Assembly (NCBI RefSeq): GCF_902459505.1
Contig: NC_047084.1
Coordinates: 311,937,963-312,001,962 of the forward strand
DNA: 64,000 nt
Direction: 5' to 3'
DNA from: Geotrypetes seraphini
Taxonomy: Eukaryota > Chordata > Amphibia > Gymnophiona > Dermophiidae
Shown: one piece after another, positions 1 to 11,787 of the stretch
Layout: each line of letters opens with the position of its first letter
How positions within the stretch are numbered: position 1 is the stretch's first letter
Position numbers and translations under genes: made by a program
Notes under the pieces: model-generated
Told to the model about the DNA's origin: nothing
Database searches by the model: none
The model's input: only the letters and a program-made list of their open reading frames with translations

Positions 1-219
1 AAGCCACCACCTGCACACCATCACTGGATATCACCCAACTCAACTAAAATGAAATAATAACCAAAATGCAGTGAATAATTAGTGAAACACAGAATCCCCC
101 CCAGCCAACTCCACGCAAAAAGTAAAAATGACTTAGCTTGAATAAGAAAATCCACAATATCCTTCCAATGTCGTAAAGTCCGAAAATGAACAGATTCAAA
201 GCCTAGTTGTTCGGGCTGT

Positions 220-272
220 GTTCAACCAAGCCTGGTTTCGGCGACAAAGTGTCCCCTTCATCAGTAACCCAT
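220..272 (-). ncRNA. Hammerhead ribozyme 1, in the Penelope-like tail
   Basis: The minus strand has the core CTGATGA, a stem II of about six pairs around a CTT loop (GGGGACA against TGTCGCC with one G-G mismatch), the GAAA core half, and a short stem III (ACCA against TGGT, loop GGCT). Flanking GTT/AAC can start stem I. Short stem III hammerheads in the tails of Penelope-like elements are established. Self-cleavage is inferred, not shown. The site predicted for cleavage follows the base after the stem III strand TGGT. Confidence 0.7.
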
Positions 273-469
273 CGGGATTGAGAGCTGAAGGTAAGAACGT
301 GGAGATTGAAGTTACAAGCTGGCTGAAGGGAGAGCAGAGCTACCGAAGAGCAACACACACCGGGTTTTAAGGCCAAGCAGGAAATACGCCAAGTCCAGGA
401 GAGCCAATGGCAGGAAAAAGGGGGAGTGATCTATAAAATAGTATTCCACTCATTAAGTCCATCAGTCAT

Positions 470-775
470 TAAGTCCATCAGGATGAACCGCCCGCAAATG
501 AAAGATCCAAAACTGTTCTCTTAACTGAATCCGAGCCGTTTTATCACCTTTGTAGTTCTTATCAATCTGTTTCGAGAACAAACCAGTGCAAGTCATCAAA
601 TCCGTGGTGCTTATCCAGGCAGTGCAGGACCAGAGGAGCAGACAAGGTGTTGGTATTGAGACTGCTCTTATGCTCTGTAAGTCTGATCCTAATTTTTTCT
701 GCTAGTATGGCCCATGTAAATCAGATGGCAGGGACAAATGATGTAGATGACCCATGAGGAATCACATGTGTATGA
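470..775 (-). pseudogene. GIY-YIG-like endonuclease C-terminus of the Penelope-like element
   Basis: Downstream of the reverse transcriptase, minus-strand translation gives VIYIICPCHLIYMGHTSR, then a basic RIRLTEHKSS segment. This matches the usual GIY-YIG layout, in which a first hydrophobic strand, a CPC-like pair and a YxGxTxR strand are followed by a helix with an EH pair. Further on, LDKHHGFDDLHWFVLE and EQFWIFHLRAVHPDGLNE resemble the conserved tail of such proteins. In this family the domain nicks target DNA. The usual GIY and YIG tripeptides read here as VIY and YMG. The pieces are in more than one frame. Confidence 0.7.
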
Positions 776-885
776 TGTCTCAGTAAGTACGTTTGGTTTG
801 AGTGTGCTGCCAACTGCTAATAGAAAGAGTGTTAAAACACATAAACCATACCTAGAACCCAGAGTCACTGGAGTGAGGAGGTTGC

Positions 886-1845
886 TCAGGTGATACGGTC
901 AGTTGACTTCCTGAAAACAGTAGTCGCCAATTTGCAAATGGATTTAGTTACTACAGTGTCAAGGTAAGTAACAGAAGAAGCATCTACAGTAGCAGAAAAT
1001 TTCAAATGAATGTTTAAGGAGTTAATCCACTGTAAGAACTCATAAAATTTTGCAGATGTATCAGTCCAGATGAGAAAAACATCATCTATATAGCATAGCC
1101 AGATTGCAATGCTAGGCATCCAGACAGAGGGGTACAGATGCTTCTCCTCGAAATCCGTAACATACAAATTTGCTACACTGGGGGCCATCGCTGTGCCCAT
1201 CGCAACCCCATGAGTTTGGAGGTAAAAATCACCCTGAACCTCGAAAAAATTGTGCTGTAGTACCAGGGTAGATAGAGCCATCAAAAAAGATTTGGTAATC
1301 CAAGTATCATCAGGTAAATTTGATAAAGTGGTGTCTACAATACCCAGTGCTTCCACTTGAGGAATGTTGCTATACAAAGCCTCAAGATCCATGGTAATTA
1401 ATGTCAGACTGAGAAACAATCAAAGGTTCAATAAGATTGAGAAAGTGAGTGGTATCCAAGACAAAAGACTTAGCCTTGGCTACTTGAGGTTTCAAGAAAA
1501 ACTCCACCATTTTGGACAGGGGTTCTAAAATAGTGCCCCTGAGAGAAACAATCGGTTTTCCTGGAGGATTCACAAGGGTTTTGTGTATCTTTGGAACAGT
1601 GTAAAAAGATGGAGTATGGCTGGGAGTCTGGGTCAAAAATTTTGCCTCACCCTTGGTAATAATGTTGTACTCACGGACAGAGCTCACCATCTGTAAAATA
1701 GTGGCTTGCAATTGAGCAGAAGGATCCTGGTTAAGTTTAGTGTATCACTCAATGTTTGATATATGAGATTGAATTTGAGTGAGATACTGGGCTTTAGATT
1801 GAACCACAACTGCCCCTCCCTTGTCAGCAGGTTTGATGACAAGGT
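886..1845 (-). pseudogene. Penelope-like reverse transcriptase remnant
   Basis: The conceptual protein opens with KPADKGG, then FYTVPKIHKTLVNPPGKPIVS, where the lysine- and proline-rich PKIHK..PPG.PIVS block is diagnostic of Penelope-type reverse transcriptases. Further on are the GVAMGTAMAP block and the catalytic YIDDVFLIW box, followed by a conserved TYLD segment. These two blocks correspond to the palm of the polymerase, which copies the element RNA at a nicked target. The reading is interrupted, so this is a fossil. It is read in the same direction as the endonuclease and ribozyme to its left. The family assignment is firm; the subfamily is not determined. Confidence 0.85.
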
Positions 1846-2596
1846 TGGAATCAGTACGGAGGGTATTGAGGGCAGAATGTTAGGACCGTGTCAAATTAGA
1901 GAACTTGCCGGCATGACGGGACATATTAAGATGGGCAATATCCCTTAACACCAAATCCCGAAAAACCCTAATATGAGGGTCCATAGTCCCGGGAGAAACC
2001 TACTGAGATTTGGCATGAAAGAGTGAATCATCTCTGATGGGTTCCTTATCAGCAAAAAATACTCTAATTTGAAGGGTCCTTATGAATCTGGCAATGTCCC
2101 TACAAGTGGTGAAGTGATCAAAAGGGGCAACAAAAGAAAGCCCCATATCCAACACTTGAATCTGAGCGGGGGTTAATGTTACACCAGAAATGTTAACTAC
2201 TGCTGATTCATGGTTGCTTGGAAACGCGTCTGAGGGCTGCTGAAATCCTACTATCTGATTGCGATCGATCTGGCCGCGACGGCCTCGGCCACGGTCTTCG
2301 GGGGCCAGCTCTGTTGCCCCAGCCTAAAAAATGAGAGGAACCAGATCGAGAGCTTCTACCACTGGAATCACTCAAAGATGAGGCTGTCCTCTGGAATGTA
2401 AGTTGAAGGAATTGAAGCATGAGTAGAATTCTGTGTGTTCATCCATTTATAAATTTGACCAGAAGCATAAATCATTGGCATCCCTATGGAATTTTTTAAT
2501 CTTGCCCTGTTTAATTTTGCCCCAATACTGTTCCAAAGATTGTTGCAATGTCAGGCAAATTCTGGGCAAAAAGGGGAGCCATAGATGTATCTGTGG

Positions 2597-3749
2597 TCAA
2601 TTTGGTTTGTAATACCTCAACTTGCTGACTAATTCTGGTTGTTTGTGTTCTGATAGATTAAGAGACATCATAACATCTCTATCTTGGTGAAAAAGGATTC
2701 CAAGATATTTCAGAGATGAATGTGCCCAGTGAAAAGTGGTAGATCCACAGTCTGAAATTGATGTGCTATCATTTAAGGGCATAATTTCCGATTTATCCCA
2801 ATTAATGCAATATCCAGAGCCATTCGAGAATTTGGAAACTGTTTGAAGTAAAATAGGAATAGAAGATGCAGGGTTAGATAGGAAAATGAGTAAATCATCG
2901 GCATAGGCCAGTGTTTTGATTTGCAGAGACCCGACAGGAATGCCTGCGATATTTGGCGGATACATATGTACCTAGACTTGGAGATCAGAAAGTCCTGTTG
3001 AGCTTTAGTGCGTGATAAAAGATTATATTCAACTTTTTTTTTGTATTAAATCTGAGGATAAATGTGAAGCATTGGTTTTAATCTGTTGCGCTTCTAATAA
3101 AGAAATTTCTGTTTCCAATGCAGTTAATCTAGAGGAATCGGTTTTCTTTTTCCATACCATGTAACTAAGAATTTCTCCTCTGAGACTCGCTTTAAAAGCC
3201 TCCCAAACAGTGTTGTATGAAGGTACAGATTCCATGTTATCCAGAAAAAAGTCAGAAATGAAGCAACAAATTTTGTCTAGAAAGGCAGTATCAGAGAGAA
3301 GGGAAGTATTCAACCTCCAATGACGTCTAAGATGTATTTGTGTAATTCAACATGTAGACCAATAGAAGCATGATCCGAAAGAATAATGGATGTATGAAAG
3401 ATGCACCAATCAAAGGAAGCAGGGACTTCGAGATAAGGAAGAAGTCAATTCTGGAGTAAGAGCGATGAGGGGCAGAGTAGAAAGTAAAGGAGCGCTTCTC
3501 TGGATGAAAGAGTCTCCAAGGGTCACAAAGGCCCAAATCTTGGATAACATGATGAAGTTCAGTCCATATTTTAGGGATACGGAACAAAGAAAGGGATTGT
3601 CTATCTCTGAGGGTATCAAGTGGAAGATTAAAATCACCACCAATTAAGAGAGGATGGTCAGAAACCTCTAAAAAAGTTTCTCGTAGAGATGTCATGAAGG
3701 AGGGCATGTCAATGTTAGGTGCATAGATGTTCACAACTGATAAAAGCAT
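2597..3749 (-). pseudogene. L1-like ORF2 remnant: endonuclease plus part of reverse transcriptase
   Basis: Three adjacent open stretches form one decayed ORF2. The first (3749-3327) has VNIYAPN, the endonuclease motif IGGDFN, the DPWRLFHP block and SRIDFFLIS, all typical of the L1 apurinic endonuclease that nicks target DNA. The middle stretch (3313-3029) matches the linker, with WEAFKASLRGEI. The last (2965-2597) carries the RT catalytic box AYADDLLIFLS and NWDKSEIMPLN. The part of the RT before the catalytic box and the C-terminal region are absent or unrecognisable. Stop and frame changes separate the three pieces. Confidence 0.8.
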
Positions 3750-3754
3750 AGAGC

Positions 3755-4486
3755 CCAGTTTAATGGAGCTTAATTAATATGCTGGTATTTGGAAAGGTAT
3801 CTGAACAAGTATGTTAGTAGAGGAAATCATAAGAGAATATAGATCACAATCAAGGGGGATAGAATAAAATATAATAAGTTAAACCTATGCTGAAGAAATT
3901 TAGTTCCAAAAAAGAACAAATTGATAAAAAAAAAAGGTAGCCAAGTTGATCCCAAACAAAACAAAATCACAAAAAGTTAAAAAAAAAGGAAGAGATAAAG
4001 AGGCATAAGTTAACTTCACATTAGAATTAAAAAGAGTGCCAGTACTAAACCCCTACGGGAGCTAAAAAAAAAATAAAATATATCAGATAATAATTAATCT
4101 GTGAGCTAGAAAAAATAAGGCATTAGAGGTGTAATAGTTATGAAAAAAACATAATTTAGCAGAGAGCACGTATAGCAGTTAATCTGTGGGCTAGAAAAAA
4201 CAAGAGATAAGATGTAGGAAAGTCATTAAAGGTACCTAATCATTGTGAAATGCGGAGTAGTCTATATTTGATAGAAGAAAGTGACAACAATGCAAAAACA
4301 AAAAATAGCATAAAACCAATATTGATATTATAAAGAAAAAAAATAATCAAAGGCAGTAACATCTTAAGAGTCAACCAATATCGGAGTTTGATTAATATGC
4401 AGGAAAACAGCAAGGTATCTAAACAAGCATGTCAGTACAGGAGATTCAGGAGGGAGTATAGAACAAGGGGGATAGGGTAAAATATA
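3755..4486 (-). repeat. L1 inter-ORF spacer with internal duplication
   Basis: An AT-rich stretch holds two related versions of the same segment. The block around 3765-4040 resembles 4370-4486 continued at 6877-6965 and 8270-8345. Shared marks are TTAATATGC, AAGGTATCTRAACAAG, AGGGGGATAG and AGGCATAARTT. Within it, TTAATCTGTGRGCTAGAAAAAA occurs twice, near 4096 and 4176. The left copy lacks the pogo insertion and so acts as an empty site. Confidence 0.65.
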
Positions 4487-6876
4487 CCGTATTTGCCGGC
4501 GTATAAGACGACTGGGCGTATAAGACGACCCCCCAACTTTTACAGTTAAAATATAGAGTTTGTTATATACTCGCCGTATAAGACTACCCCTTCTTCCGCA
4601 CACCTTCTGCACAACAAATAAAACTTAAAAGAACATCAGAATTTATTTCAACAATTTTAATTCAAATGTTTATGACATGCAGGTACTTAGCAGGAAAACT
4701 GTTACAAGGCTGTATATCATCAAACATGTACGGTAAACATTAAACTTAATTCACTAAAGCTGAATAGAACAATAAACCCATGGGAGCTGCCATGCTATTT
4801 GTTTTCTAAACTGTTAACCAAACTGAAACTGTCAATGATAGAAGGAAGATAACACATAGAGGGAGAGAGCAAGTGCCGGGCAAGTCCCTAGCAAGTTTGC
4901 TGGCATGACAGTTTCCCTTTAAAAGCCTTCAAAAGCCTCCTGTTCGTCATCTGATTCTAAAAGTTAATCAATGACATCTTGTGTACAGTTGCAAGGCAGT
5001 CATCATATGGATCTGGTAATTCCGTATCAGATTGGTGTGGGCCTCAGCTTCCTCTTCATCGTTCCACAAGTAGTCGTTCCTCCATACCATCTAATGAATT
5101 TGATATGCCACACTTCTTGAAAGACTTGATTACTGTTTGTGCATCAATGTCATTCCAGGCTTTTATGACAAATTGGCACAAAACGTTCAACTGTGGAGCA
5201 CGCATGTTTCCTCCTTTTGTGTAAGACTTTTCGCCGCTAACCATCCATTCATTCCACTGTTCTCGAATGCGATCTTTAAAACGGCTTGTTTAGGCACACA
5301 TCCAGTGGCTGAACCAATGATGTCAATCCTGCAGGAATAACTGCCACATCTGTCTTTAGTCTTGCAAGCCTTTCCTTGGTGGTGGGAGTTAAATGAGCCC
5401 TGAACATATCCCACACAAGTAGACTTCGTTTTGCAATTAGACCACCTGGTCGTCTGCTCCATACATTATCCAGCCATAGTTTTACACCCTCTTCATCCAT
5501 CCAGCCTTTTTCATTCACATGTACAAAACAACCAGCAGGGAACATTGAGTTTTGGCATTGTTTTCCTTTTAAAAATAATCATTGGTTTCAGTTTGTTGCC
5601 ATCAGCTGTGCATGCTAGTACCACTGTAAAACTGGACTTCTCATGTCCTGTTGTTTTAATCAAAATAGTTTTTTCACCTTTTTGATGGACAGTTTTATTT
5701 CCAATCATATCAAAATTCATTGGAGTTTCATCCATATTTCCAATACTACTTAATGCGTAGCCATGTTAGTGCGCAGTTTTATTATGTAGCGATGGAAACT
5801 CTCCACTTTGTTATCCAGATCTGCAGGTAATTTTTGGGCAATTTTTGTCTTCTGCCTTAGTACCATATTATGCCTTGCCATGAATCTACTACACCAGGAT
5901 ATAGTGGCCTTAAAATTGTTGCTGTGATCTGGTTAGATTTGGCCCACTGAAGTGCAAACAATCGTATTTTGTTTCGTGTCACTACATTACCGTTTTGGCG
6001 ATGCTCATTCACCATGTCTGCCACATGTTTCTCAAGTTCTGGCCAGTGTGCGGTGCCTCTTCTTAATGCACACTTACCCCTGGGCATACTCTTCAATGCT
6101 TTTTCATTTGATTTCCAGTCCCGAACCATCTTTTCAGTTACTCCATAATGTCTTGCAGCAGCACAATTATTATGTTCCATGGCAAAGTTTACAACTTTAA
6201 GTTTAAAACTTGCTTCATATTTCTTTCTTTTTGCTGGGGCCATAATAGAGTTGATAGGGGTTTTGACTGCTGGACATTTTCTATACTGTACTGTACAATG
6301 GTGAAGTACCGTACTGTGGTTGGCTGTATATAAACCTGATTTGATTGGTGCCCTCCCTGTCTCCATCTCACTAGCAGCAGTCTGGTCCACCCTTATCCAT
6401 ATATGGATAGTACCATACCATACGGTACTTTATCAGTACTATAGTTGCACTATGTATTTTATTACACACTGCCTTTAATGTAAACTGTAAAATTGCAGGA
6501 CATCAATGGGACAGGAGTGCCAGCCCTACACAGCCATACACAGCGGCACGCCTCCTGCTCGCCCCCGCAACTTCCTTAAGGGCTAGACTCCACACAACGG
6601 CCGCATGTGCGAGAGACGTAGTAAAGAGAAAAGGGGTGGGGCCAGAGCGCCGCTGCTTCCCGCTGCGCAGGATGAAGGAGCTGGCACCCTTGTCACACTG
6701 ATGTCCCGCCATGGCCCCGCTGATGTCCCGGCAGGTTTACTAGTACCGTAAGCACCGTAAGGAGGTAAGGAAGGAGATGTTAGGGCATGTAAACAGTACC
6801 CGGCGTATAAGACGACCCCCGACTTTGGGAGGATTTTAAGGTACTGAAAAGTCGTCTTATACGCCGGCAAATACGG
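4487..6876 (-). mobile_element. Pogo-family (Tc1/mariner) DNA transposon, nearly complete
   Basis: Terminal inverted repeats begin CCGTATTTGCCGGCGTATAA and end with the complement, extended by subterminal copies of GTATAAGACGAC. A TA target duplication sits at 4485-4486 and 6877-6878, as expected for Tc1/mariner. The transposase is on the minus strand. The element lies in the spacer of an L1-like copy, and a related spacer segment near 3870-3880 shows the sequence without it. Ends are well preserved, but the gene has several frame breaks, so the copy cannot make its own transposase. Confidence 0.93.
5056..6243 (-). pseudogene. Pogo-type transposase, frameshifted
   Basis: The start is set at MAPAKRKKYEASFKLKVV, which opens a helix-turn-helix DNA-binding domain, followed by a CENP-B-like second half with HWPELEKHVADMV. 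The catalytic core then shows DETPMNFDM (first acidic residue), TTGHEK, VWDMFRAHLT (second), and IPAGLTSLVQPLDVCLNKPF (third, with the QPLD signature). The C-terminal part has WNEWMVSGEKSYTKGG. The protein is read in at least four pieces, with frame changes between about 5860 and 5740, near 5540 and near 5276. In an intact pogo element it cuts and pastes at TA sites. Similar transposases were domesticated in vertebrates, but this one is plainly decayed. Confidence 0.88.
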
Positions 6877-6965
6877 TAATAAGTTAATCACATACTGAAT
6901 ACATTTTTAGGTCCGAAAACCAAAAAATAAGTTGATAATAAAAAATGGCCAAGGTGAGCTCAATT

Positions 6966-8268
6966 AATTTAATTTAATTTAATTTTTTTTAATTTAATTT
7001 AATTCTTATATACCACTATAACCGTGAGGTTCTAAGCGGTTTTACAAAAATGATACATTAAAGATAAAATAAAATAAATAAAGATAGGTACTTGGAAGTT
7101 CCCTTACTGTCCCGAAGGCTCACAATCTAGCTAAAGTACCTGAGAAAACAATTTATGAATAGTATAAAGATATAAAATATAAAGATAGAGGTAGAGGTAG
7201 AGATAGATATGAATATTCCAACAAGTATTGAATAAATAAGTAAAGTTAGAATTAAAAAAATAATAAGTAAAATAAATAAAAAATAGAGATAAAAAATAAG
7301 AATAAATAAAAAAAAATAAAAAAATATATTCCAAAAAGCATTAGGATCTGATGTTAGATGATCATAAGATTACATGCCAAAGAAAAAAAACTAGTCCTTA
7401 AGGCCTGAAGTATGAAACTCAGACCCTCATCATAATTCAGCACTAAGGTTTCACAGGATGTTATAATTAGTGCCTAAAAGCAGTCTTAACAGTTGACTCC
7501 GAGTCCAAGTAATGCCAAAATGCAGGCTAGTCAAATTGGATTGAAGGCTATGCAGACTTGTCATTTAGATCAGAAGTACAGCAAAACCACAAGCAGGCAA
7601 GCTGCAAGGATCTGGAGATCGCTGAAACTGCTGAACAACCGCCGCCATCAACTCTGTGTATCAGCTGCCTGAAACGATCAACTGCTATCAATTTCAGATC
7701 CGATGGCTGTCATCTGGAATCTCGGGATTCCTCCGAAGAACAAGGTGACATCCAAGGCAAGGGCAATTGCTTCCTCAGCTGCATATGATGTGAATCCCAC
7801 TGAGGCCGCCCTCCTTCGTCAACAGCACCACCTGCGAGCCTGTTCCGACTCGCCGTCTTCCCTCCCCATTGGCACATCCTCAAACGCCGTGAAACGGAAG
7901 CACGCCGTAGTCTGCACACAGACACAAGGAGCCAGAAGCCAGATCTCACTCATCCACCACAAAAAAAAATCAGGACACAATCCTGCAACTTTCAACCGCT
8001 ACCACAGAATCAGACAAGCAGCAGGTAACGGCTCCCTCAGGCTGTTGGGACTGGAGCAACTGTCAAACTGGAAATTGGTGAAGTGAGCTTAAAAAGAAAC
8101 AAATATAAATGAGACTGGAGGTCTCAAATGAAAGTAATAGAGACAGAAATAAAAACCAGCAAAAAAGAAATTCAAAAGAAGATCAATAAAGCAAAATAAA
8201 ACAAAAACAAAAGTAGGATAAGGGAGACAGCACTGAAGATGACCTAACTGGCCGCCATCTTGTTGGAA
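6966..8268 (-). mobile_element. Unclassified retroposon insertion in the L1 spacer
   Basis: The sequence interrupts a spacer that continues uninterrupted in the related copy near 3940-3960. Its minus-strand 5' end starts with an AACAAGATGGCGGCC leader at about 8268, and its 3' end has TATATAAG, a LINE-type AACCGCTTAGAACC tail and an (AATTT)n run at 6960-7005. The interior (7380-8090) is GC-richer with no recognised domain. It could be a short 5'-plus-3' LINE derivative. I see no coding potential I can name. Confidence 0.45.
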
Positions 8269-8479
8269 TTAACGCAAAAACACAAAAAAGGGGAGCAAGA
8301 AAGAAAAAATAAGGAGGCATAAATTGATTAACCTCGCAATAAAATTAAGGAGAGTAACCGTCTGCCGATGGATCGGAGGCACATTTTACAGGAAGGATCT
8401 CAGAAAAAGGTCGCTAAGTTGTCACCCCCATTTTGACTTGATGGATCCATTACGGAGAAGTTCAGGGTCAGAGTAAGTA

Positions 8480-9258
8480 TCTGTTTGATTACAAAAGGTT
8501 TACACGGAACCTCGCTGAGTAAAACAGTCTATACTGAGTGCCCAGGTCTTTGAGATCTTGGCGTAGAGCCAAAAAAGCCTTTCGTTTCGCTGCTGTTGAA
8601 GGCGCCAAGTCAGGAATGATGATAATTTTGCGGGCCCAGATGCAGCATAGAGGTCTTCCCCTTAGCAGCCGTTAAGATCTGCAAGGCTTAGCTGGAACCG
8701 TAGAACTTTGACGACGATGGGGCCTAGGATGTTTGTTTCCGTGTACCGGTTTTAGAAGGGGAACGGTGAGCACGATTCCAGTTCAAGTAGGGAGGAAAAA
8801 CTCAAGATCGAGAAATTTCAGCAGCCATGAAGACATAAAGGATAAGGTAATCACATTCCCTTGGCTCCTTTCGGCATGCCAAGTATCCTTAAGTTGCACT
8901 GTCGGCTGCGATTCGCCATATATTGCCATATATCGCCATATATTAGCTTTTGTATGGCAGCCGAATTGTCACGAACAAGCAGCCGGCATTTCTTTTTCCA
9001 CAGTAGAAAGAACGGAGCGTAAGTGGTTCAAAGTGTTGTTATGAGGTAGCGATTTGAGAGTGTATAGATTCAAGCTCAACTCTCATATCTTTAGATATAT
9101 TGATGTGAGTTTTCATCATCGTTTTGAGACTCCATAGTTTCGGTTAATATGGGATCCTCGTCAGCCTCGTGGTCATCTTTACCACCTGATTTCTCCGGTA
9201 AAGGCGGCGCTGATTTAAGTCTTTTGCTGGCAGGTAGGGAATCTGCTTTAGCCTTCTT
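8480..9258 (-). pseudogene. L1-like ORF1 remnant
   Basis: The start is chosen at MATKKAKADSLPASKR, a basic leader like that of other L1 ORF1 proteins. The open frame ends near 9091. Beyond it, translation recovers GNVITLSFMSSWLLKFLDLE, comparable to the RNA-binding middle domain, and then ARKIIIIPDLAPSTAAKRKA and QYRLFYSARF, the C-terminal domain signature. ORF1p binds the LINE RNA as a chaperone. The copy is broken and has no translation potential over its full length. Confidence 0.65.
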
Positions 9259-9532
9259 GGTAGCCATTTTATCGTAGAAGGGCAAGGATATACAAATTAT
9301 GAGTTCTGGCAATAGAAATAACGTTTGAAAAGGACGGTCTTCGATTTTCTGTGAAGGAAGTGGGAGCTCACCGTTCACCTGCTGCCATCTTGTCTGAACG
9401 TCAACCGGAAGTCTGAACTTCCACAGCTCAAGAACTTACCCAGCACGATGATCGGCAGTAATGGAAGGGCTAACATGTATGAAAAAAGAAAACCATATCC
9501 CATGTAATCCAATCTGCCTTCTCCTTAATTGC

Positions 9533-10872
9533 TTAACAACCTGCTTTGCTCAGTGACTGCTCAGATGGAAAGCGGCACCTTTGTATTACATGGAGAAATC
9601 TGCCACTAAGCCAATCTTTAACCCATGCAGTTAGAGTCTCTCCTAATCCCATAGATTTCATCTTGTTCAGCAGCCTGCGGTGTGGGACGCTGTCAAACGC
9701 TTTGCTGAAGTCCAGGTACACGACGTCCAAGGACTCTCCTGAGTCTAGTCTTCTTGTTACCCAGTCAAAGAAGCTTATTAAATTGGACTGGCATGACCTA
9801 CCCTTGGTGAATCCATGTTGGCTGGGATCCCGGAGATTACCCTCGTTCAGGATCGTATCTAATTTGTACTTAATTAGTGTTTCCATGAGTTTGCACACTA
9901 TTGAGGTGAGGCTTACCGGTCTATAGTTCGCAGCCTCAGCCTTGCAACCCTTTTTATGTAGAGGAACGACGTTGGCTGTTTTCCAGTCCAACGGAACTTT
10001 CCCCGTACTTAGTGAGAGAATGAAGAGCACACCGCCAACGGTTCTGCCAGGACATCTCTCAATTCTCTGAGCACTCTTGGGTGTAAATTGTCCGGTCCCA
10101 TGGCCCTTGTTTACCTTTAGCCTTGCCAGTTCGTTGTAGACGTCCCCAGGAGTGAACTCAAAATTCTGAAACGGGTCATCCACGTCTTGTATTATCATCA
10201 ACTGTGGTCCGTGTCCCGGTGCTTCGCAGGTTTCAATCATATCTCCCCGTTCTCTTCTTTCCTCAAGTGAGTACAGCCGCAATTTTTTAAAATCTTTCTT
10301 CATACGTGAGATCTTGAGCCCCAAGACCATCCTGGTGGCCGTTCGCTGAACCGACTCGATCCTCAGCACGTCCTTTCGGTAGTGTGGTCTCCAAAAACTG
10401 AACACAGTACTCCAAGTGAGGCCTCACCATGGCTCTGTACAACGGCATCATGACTTCAGGTCTCCTGCTGACGAAACCTCTGCGGATACACCCCATCATT
10501 TGTCTTGCCCTGGAGGAAGCCTTCTCCACTTGATTGGCAACCTTCATGTCCTCACTAATGATCACACCCTAGGTTGCGTTCCGCCGTGGTCCTAACCAAG
10601 GTCTCACCATTTAGTACATAAGTTCTACGCGGGTTTCTCTTAACCCAGGTGCATTATCTTGCATTTTTTAGCATTGAAGCCTAGCTGCCAAGTAGTTTGA
10701 CCATTGTTCCAGCAACAGTAGGTCGTGTGTCATATTATCAGGTAATAAGCTTTTGCCTACTATGTTGCAAAGTTGGCGTCGTCGGCGAACAGTGATACCC
10801 TTCCTCTAAGTCCTTGCGTCATATCTCTTATGAATAAGTTAAATTGAATCGGGCCCAGGACCCCCAGAACAT
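9533..10872 (-). mobile_element. Two CR1 LINE pieces in permuted order
   Basis: On the minus strand the first piece (10872 to about 10235) begins at VLGPIQFNLFIRDM, passes the RT catalytic box FADDANFAT and ends at RERGDMIETC, so it is the later part of a CR1 ORF2. The second piece (about 10235-9560) starts at EFTPGDVYNELARLK and runs through VPLHKKG, NYRPVSLTS, QHGFTKGRSC and YLDFSKAFDSVPHRRL to WLSGR, which is the earlier part. A single open frame (10405-9533) crosses the join. The left end of the first piece abuts L1 linker sequence. Confidence 0.85.
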
Positions 10873-11552
10873 TGGTTGGATTGTTATTAGTATCCAATTT
10901 AGAAGCATACAGCACTTGGTAATACTCATGGAATTGTTGTAGAATGTCTGGAGTCTGTACAAGTACAGTACCTTGCATCATCAACTATTGCTGCAACCCG
11001 AGTTTTTTCCAGTTTCCACTTTAAGTACTGAGCCAATTGATGACCACATTTATTGTTGTCCGTGTAGTAGTTATGAATTATGTAAGAAGACCTGAATGGC
11101 TAGCTATTTTACTTAATAATATATTATACTCATATCAAAGAGCATGTAGTTTTCTGGTAGTGTCTGAGATAGTTGGTCCATCCATGTGCGTATTCTCTAA
11201 GCATTTAATTTTGAATTCAAGTATCAGTTAAAGCTTTCATTTTAGCTTTTTGGGAGAGGCAGAGAATGATATAGCCACTCCCCTCATATATGCCTTAAAG
11301 GCATCCCAGCATGTGGAGCAGTTTGTGTCTTCTGCTTTGTTAAATAGGAAATATTCATCAATGTCTTTTTGATACATTCATTGAAACCTTCTTCCTGTAA
11401 TGAAGAGATATTGAACTGCCAGTGCTTTTGTTGGGAAGGATTGCAATATCCAGAAATACTCATAGTTTACTTTAGCATGGTCAGATACCGTGATCACGTG
11501 CATATTTGTGTCTGAAATGATTCTGTTAGCGTAGAACTAATAAGAAAGTAAT

Positions 11553-11787
11553 CTATTCTAGTATATGACATGTGGGGAGATGAGAAAAACCAATATTATG
11601 TTCATCATGGTGAATCAGACGCCATGGGTCCATATAGTTTTGTACCAGGATCTTGACTTCCTGTAATGTACCGTATGATTTTCTTTCTAGTTGTGGGTCC
11701 TCTGTCAGGTTAAAATCCCCACCTATTATAATCAGCATGTCAATATGAAGGTTAATAGTATCAGCTACTTTATCAAAGAAGGGTCAT
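11553..11787 (-). pseudogene. L1-like ORF2 endonuclease fragment of copy B
   Basis: Translation gives PHINDP, then LIIIGGDFNLTEDPQLERKS and MDPWRLIHHDEH. GGDFN is the metal-binding motif of L1 endonucleases and DPWR the block that follows. The upstream half of the same domain, with NKKNGIAILIRN and GRWTLTILNI, is found at 12960-12790, displaced by the inserted DIRS gag fragment. Confidence 0.75.

Larger units (their letters stand above)
1..2590 (-). mobile_element. Penelope-like retroelement, 3' part, degenerate
   Basis: On the minus strand the order is an amino-terminal ORF piece (near 2420-2208), a reverse transcriptase (about 1845-886), a GIY-YIG-like endonuclease region (about 770-470) and an untranslated tail with a hammerhead ribozyme (272-220). 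This order, and the ribozyme in the tail, are known traits of Penelope-like elements. The coding sequence is spread over several frames, so the copy is dead. Its 5' side meets L1-like sequence near 2590. The 3' limit is not visible and may lie outside the window. Confidence 0.85.
2591..9415 (-). mobile_element. L1-like LINE copy A, interrupted
   Basis: Minus-strand order is 5' leader with an ATGGCAGC-type start (near 9415), ORF1 (about 9258-8480), an inter-ORF spacer, the ORF2 endonuclease (3749-3327), a linker, and part of the reverse transcriptase (2965-2597). The 3' end is missing where it meets the Penelope-like element. Two later insertions split the spacer: a pogo transposon (4487-6876) and a retroposon (about 6966-8268). 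All reading frames are damaged. The assignment rests on ORF1, endonuclease and RT motifs in the expected order. Confidence 0.8.

Noticed and set aside
3390-3647. Plus-strand open frame of 85 codons
   Set aside because: Antisense to the L1 endonuclease, whose motifs (IGGDFN, SRIDFF) are clear on the other strand.
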